Shown here: piece after piece, positions 19,943-29,360 of the stretch | Position numbering within the stretch: position 1 is the first letter of the stretch | Layout of the letters: each line of letters starts with the position of its first letter | Assembly: GCA_013823655.1 (NCBI GenBank) | Contig: PNMN01000006.1 | Span: 1 to 33,122 of the forward strand | Source: Comamonadaceae bacterium | Lineage (GTDB): Bacteria > Pseudomonadota > Gammaproteobacteria > Burkholderiales > Burkholderiaceae_C | DNA: 33,122 nt | Reading direction: 5' to 3' | Program-made: the position numbers and the translations under genes | The notes under the pieces: model-generated | What the model saw: only the letters and a program-made list of their open reading frames with translations | Told to the model about the DNA's origin: nothing | Databases searched by the model: none

Positions 19943-21520
19943 ATGCGACGGATCGGCAGCGCTCACCCCGAGCCACTCTACGGCACGCAGGCCACGCGCG
20001 CCATCGAGCAGGCCGCCAGCGCTGCCCTGCCCCCACACAGCCTCATGGCTCTGGCGGGCCTGTCGGTGGCCCAGCTGACCAGCGCACTCGCGCCCCACGC
20101 CCGGTGCATCTGGGTCGCCTGCGGGCCAGGCAACAACGGTGGCGACGGCCTGATCGCGGCCATGCACCTGCACCGCCAGGCCCAGGCATCCGGCGCCGCG
20201 CGGCAGGTCGTGGTCACCCTCTGCGGTGGTGCCGATCACCTCCCCGCCGACGCCGCGAACGCACTGCTGCAAGCCCAGGCTTCGGGCGTGACCATGGCCA
20301 GCGATCCGCCTGCCACGCACGACTTCGCCATCGACGCCCTGCTCGGCATCGGCACGCTGCGCCCGCCCGAAGGCCGCCTGGCGAACCACATGGGTCTGCT
20401 GCAAACCAGCGCGGCCCCGGTGCTGTGCGTGGACCTGCCCTCGGGCCTGCACGCCGACACCGGCGTGCATCTCATGGGCTCGCTCGACCGGCCCCCCCAG
20501 GGAGCGCGCCACACCTTGTCGCTGCTCACCCTCAAGCCCGGCCTCTTCACCGGCGACGGGCGCGATCAGGCCGGGCAGGTCTGGTTCGACGATCTCGGCA
20601 TTTCACCTCCAGCCACCACACCGGTGCGGGCCCAGCTCAACGGCATGTCCATGAACCCGGACACCGCCAGCAGGCGCCCTCACGCGGCACACAAAGGCAG
20701 CCAGGGTGATGTGCTGGTGATCGGCGGACAGGACATCGGCATCCGTGGCGCAGGCATGACGGGCGCGGCCATTCTGGCGGCACGGGCCGCGCTGCACAGC
20801 GGTGCCGGACGGGTGTACGTCGGCCTGCTGACCGGGGAACAGCCCACGGGGTTGACCGGCTGGGACCCGGCCTGCCCGGAACTCATGTTCCGCAGCCTGC
20901 CCGGCCTGCTGCAGGGGGATCTGCTGACACAGACCAGCGTGGTCTGCGGCTGTGGGGGTGGCGCTGCCATTGCGGCGCTGCTGCCGCAGGTGCTGGCGCG
21001 CGCGCGCACCCTGGTGCTGGACGCCGACGCGCTCAACGCCATCGCCGCCGACCCTCAGTTGCAGACCCTGCTGCGCCATCGCCGTGCACGTGGCCATGGC
21101 ACCGTGATCACCCCGCACCCGCTGGAGGCAGCCCGCCTGCTGGGCTGCAGCACCGCTGAGGTGATGTCAGATCGGTTGACCGCAGCACAACGGCTGGTTG
21201 ACCGTTTCGGCGCCCTCTGCGTGCTCAAGGGGTCGGGCAGCGTGGTCAGCGCGCCCGGGATCACGCCGCGCATCAACCCCACCGGCAACGCCGCACTCGC
21301 CACGGCCGGCACCGGCGACGTGCTGACCGGCATGATCGGTTGCGCCCTCGCATCACCGGGCCTGACGCCCGATCAGTTGGTGCAGCAGGTCTGCGCCGCG
21401 GTGTTCCAGCACGGCTGGATAGCCGACCGGTGGACCCTGAACCAACCAGACACCACCCCCGCGACCGACCTCACGCTCACAGCCAGCCGACTGGCACAAA
21501 GCGTCCCGCCTCTGCGCTGA
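19943..21520 (+). CDS. nnr: Bifunctional ADP-dependent NAD(P)H-hydrate dehydratase / NAD(P)H-hydrate epimerase
   Basis: Epimerase part: CGPGNNGGDGLIAAMHL...DLPSGLHADTG. Dehydratase part: HKGSQGDVLVIGG...VLDADALNAIA...VITPHPLEAARLLG...NPTGNAALATAGTGDVLTGMI. Confidence 0.95.
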   Translation: MRRIGSAHPEPLYGTQATRAIEQAASAALPPHSLMALAGLSVAQLTSALAPHARCIWVACGPGNNGGDGLIAAMHLHRQAQASGAARQVVVTLCGGADHLPADAANALLQAQASGVTMASDPPATHDFAIDALLGIGTLRPPEGRLANHMGLLQTSAAPVLCVDLPSGLHADTGVHLMGSLDRPPQGARHTLSLLTLKPGLFTGDGRDQAGQVWFDDLGISPPATTPVRAQLNGMSMNPDTASRRPHAAHKGSQGDVLVIGGQDIGIRGAGMTGAAILAARAALHSGAGRVYVGLLTGEQPTGLTGWDPACPELMFRSLPGLLQGDLLTQTSVVCGCGGGAAIAALLPQVLARARTLVLDADALNAIAADPQLQTLLRHRRARGHGTVITPHPLEAARLLGCSTAEVMSDRLTAAQRLVDRFGALCVLKGSGSVVSAPGITPRINPTGNAALATAGTGDVLTGMIGCALASPGLTPDQLVQQVCAAVFQHGWIADRWTLNQPDTTPATDLTLTASRLAQSVPPLR

Positions 21521-21521
21521 T

Positions 21522-22064
21522 TCAGCCGAGCAAAATCAGGCCGATCTGCAAGAGAACCAGCAGCACCAGCACCGACAGATCGATGCCCCCCACCAGCGGA
21601 AGCCAGCGGCGCAACGGGCGCAGCAGGGGCGCGCACAATCGGTCCAGCGTGCCCAGCACAGGCGATTGCGGCTGAACCCAGGACAACACCGCATAGATCA
21701 GCACCAAGATCATCAGACCTTGCAGCGCCACCCGCAGCAGCATGCGCACCGCCAGCACCGGCAACAAAACCACCGCATTGACCGGCATGGCACCGGCCAA
21801 TCCGTGCAGCAGAAGGGAAAACCCAGCGTAGGCCTGCGCCAGCAGCAGGGCAGCCAACAAACTGGCCCAGTCCACCCGGCTCTGCGCCAGCGAGCGTGGC
21901 AACACACGGCGCAACGGCTGCACCAGCCAGTCGGTCACGGCGATGGCAAAACGCCCAGGCTGCCCCACCATCTGTATCCGCATGTGGTTCATCCAGGCCC
22001 GCAGCAAGGCGGCGGCGATGAGGACAAAAAACAGGGTTTCCAGCAGGAAGAAGAGAACGCTCAT
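21522..22064 (-). CDS. YggT-family membrane protein
   Basis: Two repeated units: FLLETLFFVLIAAALLRAWMNHMRIQ...NPxxxW-like...LVQPLRRVLP and LILVLIYAVLSWVQPQSPVLGTLDRLCAPLLRPLRRWLPLVGGIDLSVLVLLVLLQ. Confidence 0.9.
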   Translation of the reverse strand: MSVLFFLLETLFFVLIAAALLRAWMNHMRIQMVGQPGRFAIAVTDWLVQPLRRVLPRSLAQSRVDWASLLAALLLAQAYAGFSLLLHGLAGAMPVNAVVLLPVLAVRMLLRVALQGLMILVLIYAVLSWVQPQSPVLGTLDRLCAPLLRPLRRWLPLVGGIDLSVLVLLVLLQIGLILLG

Positions 22065-22102
22065 AACGGTGAAAAAATGGAGGATCGCCCAGAATGGCGG
22101 TG

Positions 22103-24406
22103 TCAGCGACGGCCCTTGCGTGCCTTGCCCGAGACCGGACGGGTATTGCTCCGCGCCTCCTTCTTGCTCGCAGCGCGCTTCACCGAGCTCTTGATGTCCA
22201 GCGGCGGGGGCAACGCCCCATTGTTCGAGCGGCCACCGCTTGCGGCATCGTCGGCGCGGTTGCGGCGCGACTTGCTGCCTCGGCCCACAGGCTCGACGCC
22301 ATCGACCACCCCGGCAGCGCCCCCCGTCTTGTCGCGCATGGCGCGCAGCAACAGGTCGTCGTTGCCACTCACGAGGCGAAAGTCAATGCGCCGACCGTCC
22401 AGATCGACGCGGCTGACCTGAACCTGCACCCGGCTGCCCAGGGCATAACGAATGCCGGTGCGCTCACCCCGCAATTCCTGCCGTGCTTCGTCAAACCGGA
22501 AGTACTCACCACCCAGTTCGGTGATGTGCACCAGGCCCTCGACGTACATCGCGTCCAGCGTCACGAACAGGCCGAAACTGGTGACCGAACTGACCACGCC
22601 GCTGAACTCCTCGCCCAGGTGCTCGCGCATGTACTTGCACTTGAGCCAGGCCTCCACATCGCGGCTGGCCTCGTCGGCACGCCGCTCGTTGGCGCTGCAA
22701 TGCAGACCAGCCGCCTGCCAGGCCAGCGTATCGGCCGATGGCTTCTTCACCGGCTCACCCGCCACCGGCGGCTTGGCCCGGCTGGCCAGGCGCTTGCTGA
22801 GCTTGGCGTGCGCCTCGCCTGGGGTCGGCAATGCGGGCAACTGGTAGCGCTGCTGCGAAAGGATGGCCTTGATCACGCGGTGCACCAGCAGGTCCGGGTA
22901 GCGCCTGATCGGGCTGGTGAAGTGGGTGTAGGCCTCGAACGCAAGCCCGAAGTGGCCCTGATTCATGGGCGTGTAGATCGCCTGCTGCATCGAGCGCAGC
23001 AGCATGGTGTGGATCTGCTGCGCCTCAGGCCGGTCTTTGGTCGCTGCGGCGATCTGCTGGAACTCCGAGGGCTGCGGGTTGTCGCTGATGGTCTGCGACA
23101 CACCCATGGCCTTCAGGTAGCTGCGCAGGATGTCCTGCTTCTCCGGCGTGGGCCCCTCGTGCACGCGGAACAGGCCGACGTGTTTGCCCTGGCTGATGAA
23201 GTCGGCCGAACAGACGTTGGCCGCCAGCATGGCTTCTTCGATCAGCTTGTGCGCGTCGTTGCGGGTGCGCGGCACGATCTTCTCGATGCGCCCCGACTCG
23301 TCGCAGACGATCTGGGTTTCGGTGGTCTCAAAATCGACCGCACCACGCACCTGGCGCGCAGCCAGCAGGGCCCGGTAGACGTCGTGCAGGTTCAGCAGGT
23401 AGGGCGCCAGCGCCTTGCGCTGCATAGCTTCCGGACCGCGCGTGTTTTGCAGGATGGCCGCCACCTCGGTGTAGGTGAAGCGGGCGTGACTGAACATCAC
23501 CGCCGGGTAAAACTGGTACGCGTGCACCTCGCCCTTGGCGTTGATCAGCATGTCACAGACCATGCACAGCCGCTCCACACCCGGGTTGAGCGAACACAGG
23601 CCGTTGGAGAGCTTTTCCGGCAACATGGGGATCACGCGGCGCGGAAAATACACCGAGGTCGCGCGGTCGTAGGCGTCGACGTCGATGGCCGAACCGGTCT
23701 GCACATAGTGGCTCACGTCCGCGATCGCCACCAGCAGGCGCCAACCCTTGGCACGCCCCACCTTGGTGGGCTCGCAGTACACCGCGTCGTCGAAGTCGCG
23801 CGCGTCTTCACCGTCGATGGTGACCAGTGGCACATCGCGCAAATCCACGCGATGCTTGTGGTCCACCGCACGCACGTGGTCGGGCAAGGCGCGGGCCTGC
23901 GCCATCGCAGCGTCCGAGAACTGGTGCGGAACGCCGTACTTGCGCACCGCGATCTCGATCTCCATGCCCGGGTCGTCGATCTCGCCCAGCACTTCCTTGA
24001 CGCGCCCCACGGGTTGACCGTACAGCGCAGGCGGCTCCGTCAGTTCCACCACCACCACCTGGCCCGGCTTGGCCGAACCCGTCGCCCCTTTCGGAATCAA
24101 CACGTCCTGCCCGTAGCGCTTGTCTTCCGGCGCCACCAGCCAGACACCGCTTTCCTGCAGCAAGCGGCCGATGATGGGCGCATCGGAACGCTCGACGATT
24201 TCGGTCACACGACCTTCCGGGCGCCCCTTGCGGTCGAGCCGCACAATGCGCGCCTTCACGCGGTCTTTGTGCAAAACCGCCCGCATTTCGTTGGATGGCA
24301 GGTAAATATCGGCCTGTCCATCGTCGCGGATCACAAAACCATGTCCGTCACGATGACCGGACACGACCCCTTCAAACTCGGCCAGCAGGCTGTTTTTTTC
24401 GTTCAC
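22103..24406 (-). CDS. rnr: Ribonuclease R (RNase II/RNB family)
   Basis: VDHKHRVDLRDVPLVTIDGEDARDFDDAVYCE...ISDVS-type segment VAIADVSHYVQTGSAIDVDAYDRATSVYFPRRVIPMLPEKLSNGLCSLNP; S1 domain and basic C-terminal tail. Confidence 0.97.
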   Translation of the reverse strand: MNEKNSLLAEFEGVVSGHRDGHGFVIRDDGQADIYLPSNEMRAVLHKDRVKARIVRLDRKGRPEGRVTEIVERSDAPIIGRLLQESGVWLVAPEDKRYGQDVLIPKGATGSAKPGQVVVVELTEPPALYGQPVGRVKEVLGEIDDPGMEIEIAVRKYGVPHQFSDAAMAQARALPDHVRAVDHKHRVDLRDVPLVTIDGEDARDFDDAVYCEPTKVGRAKGWRLLVAIADVSHYVQTGSAIDVDAYDRATSVYFPRRVIPMLPEKLSNGLCSLNPGVERLCMVCDMLINAKGEVHAYQFYPAVMFSHARFTYTEVAAILQNTRGPEAMQRKALAPYLLNLHDVYRALLAARQVRGAVDFETTETQIVCDESGRIEKIVPRTRNDAHKLIEEAMLAANVCSADFISQGKHVGLFRVHEGPTPEKQDILRSYLKAMGVSQTISDNPQPSEFQQIAAATKDRPEAQQIHTMLLRSMQQAIYTPMNQGHFGLAFEAYTHFTSPIRRYPDLLVHRVIKAILSQQRYQLPALPTPGEAHAKLSKRLASRAKPPVAGEPVKKPSADTLAWQAAGLHCSANERRADEASRDVEAWLKCKYMREHLGEEFSGVVSSVTSFGLFVTLDAMYVEGLVHITELGGEYFRFDEARQELRGERTGIRYALGSRVQVQVSRVDLDGRRIDFRLVSGNDDLLLRAMRDKTGGAAGVVDGVEPVGRGSKSRRNRADDAASGGRSNNGALPPPLDIKSSVKRAASKKEARSNTRPVSGKARKGRR

Positions 24407-24441
24407 GTTTTGATGTGTTTTTGAATGCGTTTTTTTGATGC

Positions 24442-24447
24442 TATACT
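24442..24447 (+). promoter_or_regulatory. Putative tRNA-Leu promoter -10 (TATACT)
   Basis: TATACT 17 nt upstream of the tRNA 5' end, with a TTGAAT-like -35 at ~24421 (short 15-nt spacer). Confidence 0.5.
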
Positions 24448-24464
24448 AGCGTTTTTCCTGAAAT

Positions 24465-24549
<85 letters not shown>

Positions 24550-24554
24550 ATCAT

Positions 24555-24591
24555 AAGGGCTTGCAAACGCGATGTTTGCAAGCCCTTTTTT
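24555..24591 (+). terminator. Intrinsic terminator after tRNA-Leu
   Basis: aagggcttgcaaac-gcgat-gtttgcaagccctttttt: perfect stem followed by a T-run. Confidence 0.93.
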
Positions 24592-24718
24592 GTTGTGTCA
24601 GCGAAGTCAGCAACGGCAGACAGCAGGCATCCTGCACACCGGCTTTTCTTCTCTGAAATTGGCGTTCCCGTGACGTTCGTCCAGGAACGGCCTGCCAAGG
24701 ACACACCGACACGGCGCG

Positions 24719-26104
24719 TCAAAACGGCACCGCCAGCAAGTCGTGCCCTTCGGCAGCCACAATGCGCGCCTTGGTGAATTCACCGACCTTGAGCGTCTTG
24801 CTGATCTTTTCGGGCGGCAGCAGCCGCACCACACCATCGATCTCCGGCGCGTCCGCGTAGCTTCGGCCGACACCACCCTTTTTGCCCGTGCCCGGCGCCG
24901 AATCCACCAGCACCTGCATCGTCGCACCCACGCGCTGGCGCAATTTTTCGGTCGAAACCGCCTCAGCCATGGCCATGAAACGCGCGCGACGCTCCTCGCG
25001 CACGACCTCCGGCACGGGTCCGGCCAGTGCATTGGCCGCTGCGCCACTCACCGGCGAATAGGCGAAACAACCGGCGCGGTCGATGCGGGCCTCCTGCACA
25101 AAGTCCAGCAGGTGCTGGAACTCCGACTCGGTCTCGCCTGGGAAACCAGCGATGAAGGTGCTGCGCACCACGATCTCCGGGCACAGTTCGCGCCAGCGCG
25201 CGATGCGCTCCAGATTGCGCTCGCCACTGGCCGGGCGCTTCATGCGCCGGAGCACATCGGGGTGGCTGTGCTGCAGCGGCACATCGAGGTAAGGCAGCAC
25301 CAGGCCCTCGGCCATCAGCGGAACGATGTCGTCCACATGCGGGTACGGGTACACGTAGTGCAGGCGAACCCAGGCGCCAAAACCTTTGGCCAGCTCGCCC
25401 AGCGAGCGCACCAGATCCAGCATGCGCGTCTTCACCGGCTTGCCGTCCCAGAAGCCGGTGCGGTACTGCACGTCCACGCCGTAGGCCGATGTGTCCTGGC
25501 TCACCACCAGCAACTCCTTCACACCCGCTTCAAACAGCTTGCGCGCTTCGGTCAGCACATCACCGATGGGACGGCTCACCAGATCACCGCGCATGGACGG
25601 GATGATGCAGAAGGTGCAGCGGTGGTTGCAGCCTTCGCTGATCTTCAAGTAGGCGTAGTGGCGCGGCGTGAGCTTGATGCCCTGCGCCGGCACCAGATCA
25701 ACAAACGGATCGTGCGGCTTGGGGAGGTGACGGTGCACCGCCTCCATCACCTCGTGCGTGGCGTGCGGCCCGGTCACGGCCAGCACACTGGGGTGCATCT
25801 GCCGCACCATGTTGCCGCCGCCCTCGGCCTCGCGCGCGCCCAGGCAACCGGTCACGATCACCTTGCCGTTCTCGGCCAGGGCCTCACCGATGGTGTCCAG
25901 GCTTTCCTTGACGGCGTCGTCGATGAAGCCGCAGGTGTTGACGATCACCAGGTCGGCACCGGCAAAGGTCTTGGAGGTTTGGTATCCCTCGGCGCTGAGC
26001 TGCGTGAGGATGAGTTCGGAGTCGGTCAGCGCCTTGGGACAACCCAGGCTCACAAAACCAACCCTGGGCGCGGCAGCACCCGGCAGGGCAACGGATTCGG
26101 TCAT
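24719..26104 (-). CDS. rimO: Ribosomal protein S12 methylthiotransferase
   Basis: [27 protein letters not shown]; radical-SAM CxxxCxxC in [54 protein letters not shown]. Confidence 0.97.
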   Translation of the reverse strand: MTESVALPGAAAPRVGFVSLGCPKALTDSELILTQLSAEGYQTSKTFAGADLVIVNTCGFIDDAVKESLDTIGEALAENGKVIVTGCLGAREAEGGGNMVRQMHPSVLAVTGPHATHEVMEAVHRHLPKPHDPFVDLVPAQGIKLTPRHYAYLKISEGCNHRCTFCIIPSMRGDLVSRPIGDVLTEARKLFEAGVKELLVVSQDTSAYGVDVQYRTGFWDGKPVKTRMLDLVRSLGELAKGFGAWVRLHYVYPYPHVDDIVPLMAEGLVLPYLDVPLQHSHPDVLRRMKRPASGERNLERIARWRELCPEIVVRSTFIAGFPGETESEFQHLLDFVQEARIDRAGCFAYSPVSGAAANALAGPVPEVVREERRARFMAMAEAVSTEKLRQRVGATMQVLVDSAPGTGKKGGVGRSYADAPEIDGVVRLLPPEKISKTLKVGEFTKARIVAAEGHDLLAVPF

Positions 26105-26148
26105 GGTCCGATTGTCTCAGACCCTGGGTGAAGGAACGACCGGTCGAT

Positions 26149-26730
26149 TCAGCGCTTCAGACCGAGAGCAGCCAGCATCTGCTCGCTGTTCTTCTGCATC
26201 TGCTCCTGCATCTGCGTGAACGCGGTGCGGGACTGCTCCATGTAAGTGCCCATCATGCCTTGCATCATGGGCGACTGCACGTTGGTGAACTGCTTCCAGA
26301 GATCGGGGTTCAGGCCCTTGGTCTGCTCGGTCATCTTGTTCTGCAGGTCCATGAAGATCTGCACGTTCTTCTCCAGGTACGAACCCATGAAGTCCTGCAT
26401 GGCGTGACCGTAAAAGCGGATGATGTTGGCCAGCACCTGCTCGGTGAAGATCGGCACACCCGCCGTCTCTTCTTCCAGAATGATCTGCAGCAGAATGCTG
26501 CGCGTGAGATCGTCGTTGGACTTGGCGTCGCGCACCACGAAGTGCTCGCTGTCCATCACCAGCGCCTTCACTTCGGCCAAGGTGATGTAAGACGAGGTGT
26601 CGGTGTCGTAGAGGCGGCGATTGGGGTACTTCTTGATCACCCGCACACTGCCCGGCTGGGCGTTGCTGGCTTCGGCCTTGCTTTTTTGCACTGGTGAACT
26701 TTCAGAACAGGAAAATGGCTCGGACACCAT
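26149..26730 (-). CDS. phaR: Polyhydroxyalkanoate synthesis repressor PhaR
   Basis: RVIKKYPNRRLYDTDTSSYITLAEVKALVMDSEHFVVRDAKSNDDLTRSILLQIILEEETAGVPIFTEQVLANIIRFYGHAMQ. Confidence 0.95.
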   Translation of the reverse strand: MVSEPFSCSESSPVQKSKAEASNAQPGSVRVIKKYPNRRLYDTDTSSYITLAEVKALVMDSEHFVVRDAKSNDDLTRSILLQIILEEETAGVPIFTEQVLANIIRFYGHAMQDFMGSYLEKNVQIFMDLQNKMTEQTKGLNPDLWKQFTNVQSPMMQGMMGTYMEQSRTAFTQMQEQMQKNSEQMLAALGLKR

Positions 26731-26833
26731 GGAACTGGTGCGCAGCATACGGCACATTCTAGGAAGCCGACTTGAAGCCTGTCAGCATGGGTTTACCCTG
26801 TGCGGACGACACTCAAACACGAACGCGCCAATG

Positions 26834-26861
26834 AAAAAGGGCCTGACGCAATGTCGGGCCC
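26834..26861 (-). terminator. Intrinsic terminator downstream of tRNA-Val
   Basis: Minus strand: GGGCCCGACATTGCGTCAGGCCCTTTTTC; GGGCC/GGCCC stem with GAC/GTC inner pairs, then T5. Confidence 0.8.
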
Positions 26862-26880
26862 CGGGTGCATCGAAAAGGTT

Positions 26881-26957
26881 TGGTAGGCGCGATTGGACTC
26901 GAACCAACGACCCCCACCATGTCAAGGTGGTGCTCTAACCAGCTGAGCTACGCGCCT
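26881..26957 (-). tRNA. tRNA-Val (anticodon GAC)
   Basis: Minus strand AGGCGCGTAGCTCAGCTGGTTAGAGCACCACCTTGACATGGTGGGGGTCGTTGGTTCGAGTCCAATCGCGCCTACCA; anticodon loop TTGACAT; CCA encoded. Confidence 0.96.
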
Positions 26958-26978
26958 ACAAACTGTTCGAAGCCTTGG

Positions 26979-26984
26979 AGTGTA
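26979..26984 (-). promoter_or_regulatory. Putative extended -10 (TGCTACACT) of tRNA-Val
   Basis: TGnTACACT on the minus strand ~22 nt upstream of the tRNA 5' end; weak -35. Confidence 0.4.
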
Positions 26985-27022
26985 GCACTGTTTCAGCGCA
27001 GTTCTGCGCGCTCCCAGCCTTG

Positions 27023-29347
27023 TCACTTGCGACGCACCACCCGAACACCCGGCACATCCCCCACCACGGCCATGGCCCGCGCCACCTGGCGCGCATCCAG
27101 CACCTCGATGGTGAAGGTCATCCACGCCACACCGCGCACCGATTGCGTCTGCACCCCGATGACGTTCATTTTTTCGCGTGCAAACACTTCGGATATGTCG
27201 CGCAACAGGCCTTGCCGGTCCTGCGCCTCTACAGCCACATCCACCGGGTACACGGCGGGCGACCCGTCACGAACACCACCCGCCTGACCGCCCCACTGCA
27301 CATCGATCACCCGGCCCGGACAGGTGCGCCGCAGATGCGCGAAGTCGGTGCAGTCGCTGCGGTGAATGCTCACGCCTTTGCCTCTCGTGACGAAACCCCG
27401 GATGTCGTCCGGTGGCGCGGGTTTGCAGCACCTGGCCAATTGCGTCATGAGCGAATCCACACCGACCACCAGCACACCTCCGGTACTTCCGCTGCTGGTT
27501 TTGCGCGGCTTCTTCAGCCATGCCAAGGGCTCTTCGGCTTCGACCGGTTCGCTCGGTCGCAGATGGGTCTCGATGGCGCGCAGCGAGAGTTCGTCTTTGC
27601 CCACCTGCTCGAACAGTTCCTGCGCCGAGGCCAGCCCCATCGAGACCGCGAGATCATCCAGCCTGAGCGCCGTTCTCCCTTCCCGCTGAAGCAGCTTTTC
27701 CACCGCTTCCCGGCCCTTGGCAACGGTCTCTTCCATCGCCTGTGCGTTGAACCAGGCGCGCACCTTGCTCTTGGCCCGGTGACTGACCAGGTAGCCCAGT
27801 TCGATGTTGAGCCAGTCGCGCGAAGGCCCACCCTCCTTGGCCGCAGTGATCTCCACCGTCTGACCGTTTTGCAGCGGCGTGTTGAGCGTGACCATGGCGC
27901 CGTCGACCCGCGCGCCACGGCACCGGTGCCCGAGGCTGGTGTGCACCGTGTAGGCAAAGTCCACGGCGGTGGCGCCCTGGGGCAACTCCACGATGGCGGC
28001 GTCGGGTGTGAGCACGTAGATGCGGTCGTCAAACAAACCTTGCGCCGAGCCGCTCAGGTCGCGTTCCCAGGCCAGCAGCTGGCGCAACACCGCGATCTTG
28101 GCGTCGTATTCCGAACTGGCCGACACGCCCGCGTAGCCTTTGGAGCCGGCTTCCTTGTAGGCCCAGTGCGCGGCCACACCGTGCTCGGCGTGGTCGTGCA
28201 TGGCCTGGGTGCGGATCTGGATTTCGAACGCGCGCCCCTGGGCATCACGCACCACCGTGTGCAGCGACTGGTAGCCGTTGGCTTTGGGCTTGGCGATGTA
28301 GTCGTCGAACTCCGAGGGTACTGGCGCGAACTGCGCATGCACGTGGGCCAGCACGGCGTAGCAATCGTTCACCTGCGGGACCACCACCCGCAAGGCGCGG
28401 ATATCGAACACCCGGTCAAAATCCAGCGATTTGCCGCGCATCTTCTTGACGATGCTGTAGATGTGCTTGGGTCGGCCCTGCACCGACGCCTCAATGCCCT
28501 GCTGCAACAGGTCTTGCTGCAGCCGATACCGCACCTGCTCCACATGCGCCTCGCGCTCGGCCCGCTTTTCGTCCAGCAGGAGCGCCACCTCCTTGTAGGT
28601 CTGGGGCTCCAGAAAACGAAAAGCCAGGTCTTCCATTTCCCACTTGATCTGCCAGATGCCCAGGCGGTTGGCCAGCGGCGCAAACACGTGCAGCGATTCG
28701 CTGGCCAGCGCAACGCCAGGATCGCCCTTGGTCGCGGCGAAAAAGCGCAGGGTCTGCAAGCGCGAAGTCAAGCGCAGCATCACGACCCGCAGATCGCGCG
28801 AAAACGCCAGCAGCATCTTGCGCACGTTCTCGGTCTGGCTCGCCGCCAGCTCTGAAACCGGCGCCTTGCCCGGCGACACCTGCGGCAGCGCCTGCTCTTG
28901 CGCGGCCAGCCGCTCTTCGTCCTTCTTGGCCTGCACCTGGGCGGACTTGATGCGCGCCTGGCGCTGCAGCTGCACCAGCTTGGTGGTCTCCACCGCCAGC
29001 GCCGCGAAATGGTCCCCAAAGGCCTTGGCAATGGTCTCCTGGGGTCGGTTCAGGTGTTGGCAGGCATACACCAGGTAGGCTGCAGCCTGCATGGCTTCAG
29101 AGCCACCGATTTCGTGCAGGATGCGCGCCACCGCATCGGCGTGGGCGAGGATGTTCTCTCCGGTGTCGAGCTGTTCGCAGGCCAGCAAGGGTTCGGCAAA
29201 CGCGCGGGCGCGGGCCAGCGCCTGGGCCTGGCTGGGCAAACTGTCCGAGGTCGCCGCCACGATGGCGGCCGTCAAGGGCAACACCGGTGGGGCCGGGTTC
29301 AACGGCACCACCTCCGTGGATGTGGGTGCGTCCTGCAAACGCTTCAT
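27023..29347 (-). CDS. relA: RelA/SpoT-family (p)ppGpp synthetase, RelA type with degenerate hydrolase domain
   Basis: Synthetase: RGRPKHIYSIVKKMRGKSLDFDRVFDIRALRVVV...EFDDYIAKPKANGYQSLHTVVRDAQGRAFEIQIRT; TGS and ACT domains. The hydrolase HDxxED-type motif is not recognisable; EFDD matches the RelA-type ExDD motif. Confidence 0.94.
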   Translation of the reverse strand: MKRLQDAPTSTEVVPLNPAPPVLPLTAAIVAATSDSLPSQAQALARARAFAEPLLACEQLDTGENILAHADAVARILHEIGGSEAMQAAAYLVYACQHLNRPQETIAKAFGDHFAALAVETTKLVQLQRQARIKSAQVQAKKDEERLAAQEQALPQVSPGKAPVSELAASQTENVRKMLLAFSRDLRVVMLRLTSRLQTLRFFAATKGDPGVALASESLHVFAPLANRLGIWQIKWEMEDLAFRFLEPQTYKEVALLLDEKRAEREAHVEQVRYRLQQDLLQQGIEASVQGRPKHIYSIVKKMRGKSLDFDRVFDIRALRVVVPQVNDCYAVLAHVHAQFAPVPSEFDDYIAKPKANGYQSLHTVVRDAQGRAFEIQIRTQAMHDHAEHGVAAHWAYKEAGSKGYAGVSASSEYDAKIAVLRQLLAWERDLSGSAQGLFDDRIYVLTPDAAIVELPQGATAVDFAYTVHTSLGHRCRGARVDGAMVTLNTPLQNGQTVEITAAKEGGPSRDWLNIELGYLVSHRAKSKVRAWFNAQAMEETVAKGREAVEKLLQREGRTALRLDDLAVSMGLASAQELFEQVGKDELSLRAIETHLRPSEPVEAEEPLAWLKKPRKTSSGSTGGVLVVGVDSLMTQLARCCKPAPPDDIRGFVTRGKGVSIHRSDCTDFAHLRRTCPGRVIDVQWGGQAGGVRDGSPAVYPVDVAVEAQDRQGLLRDISEVFAREKMNVIGVQTQSVRGVAWMTFTIEVLDARQVARAMAVVGDVPGVRVVRRK

Positions 29348-29360
29348 GGTGCCGCAGCGC

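Noticed and set aside
22094-24424. 776-aa plus-strand ORF spanning the whole rnr gene
   Set aside because: Antisense shadow of a confident RNase R gene in GC-rich DNA; His/Arg/Asp-rich composition, no recognisable domain.
26621-27287. Plus-strand ORFs containing RRDWTRTNDPHHVKVV / GAIGLEPTTPTMSRW
   Set aside because: Typical spurious translations across an antisense tRNA-Val gene.
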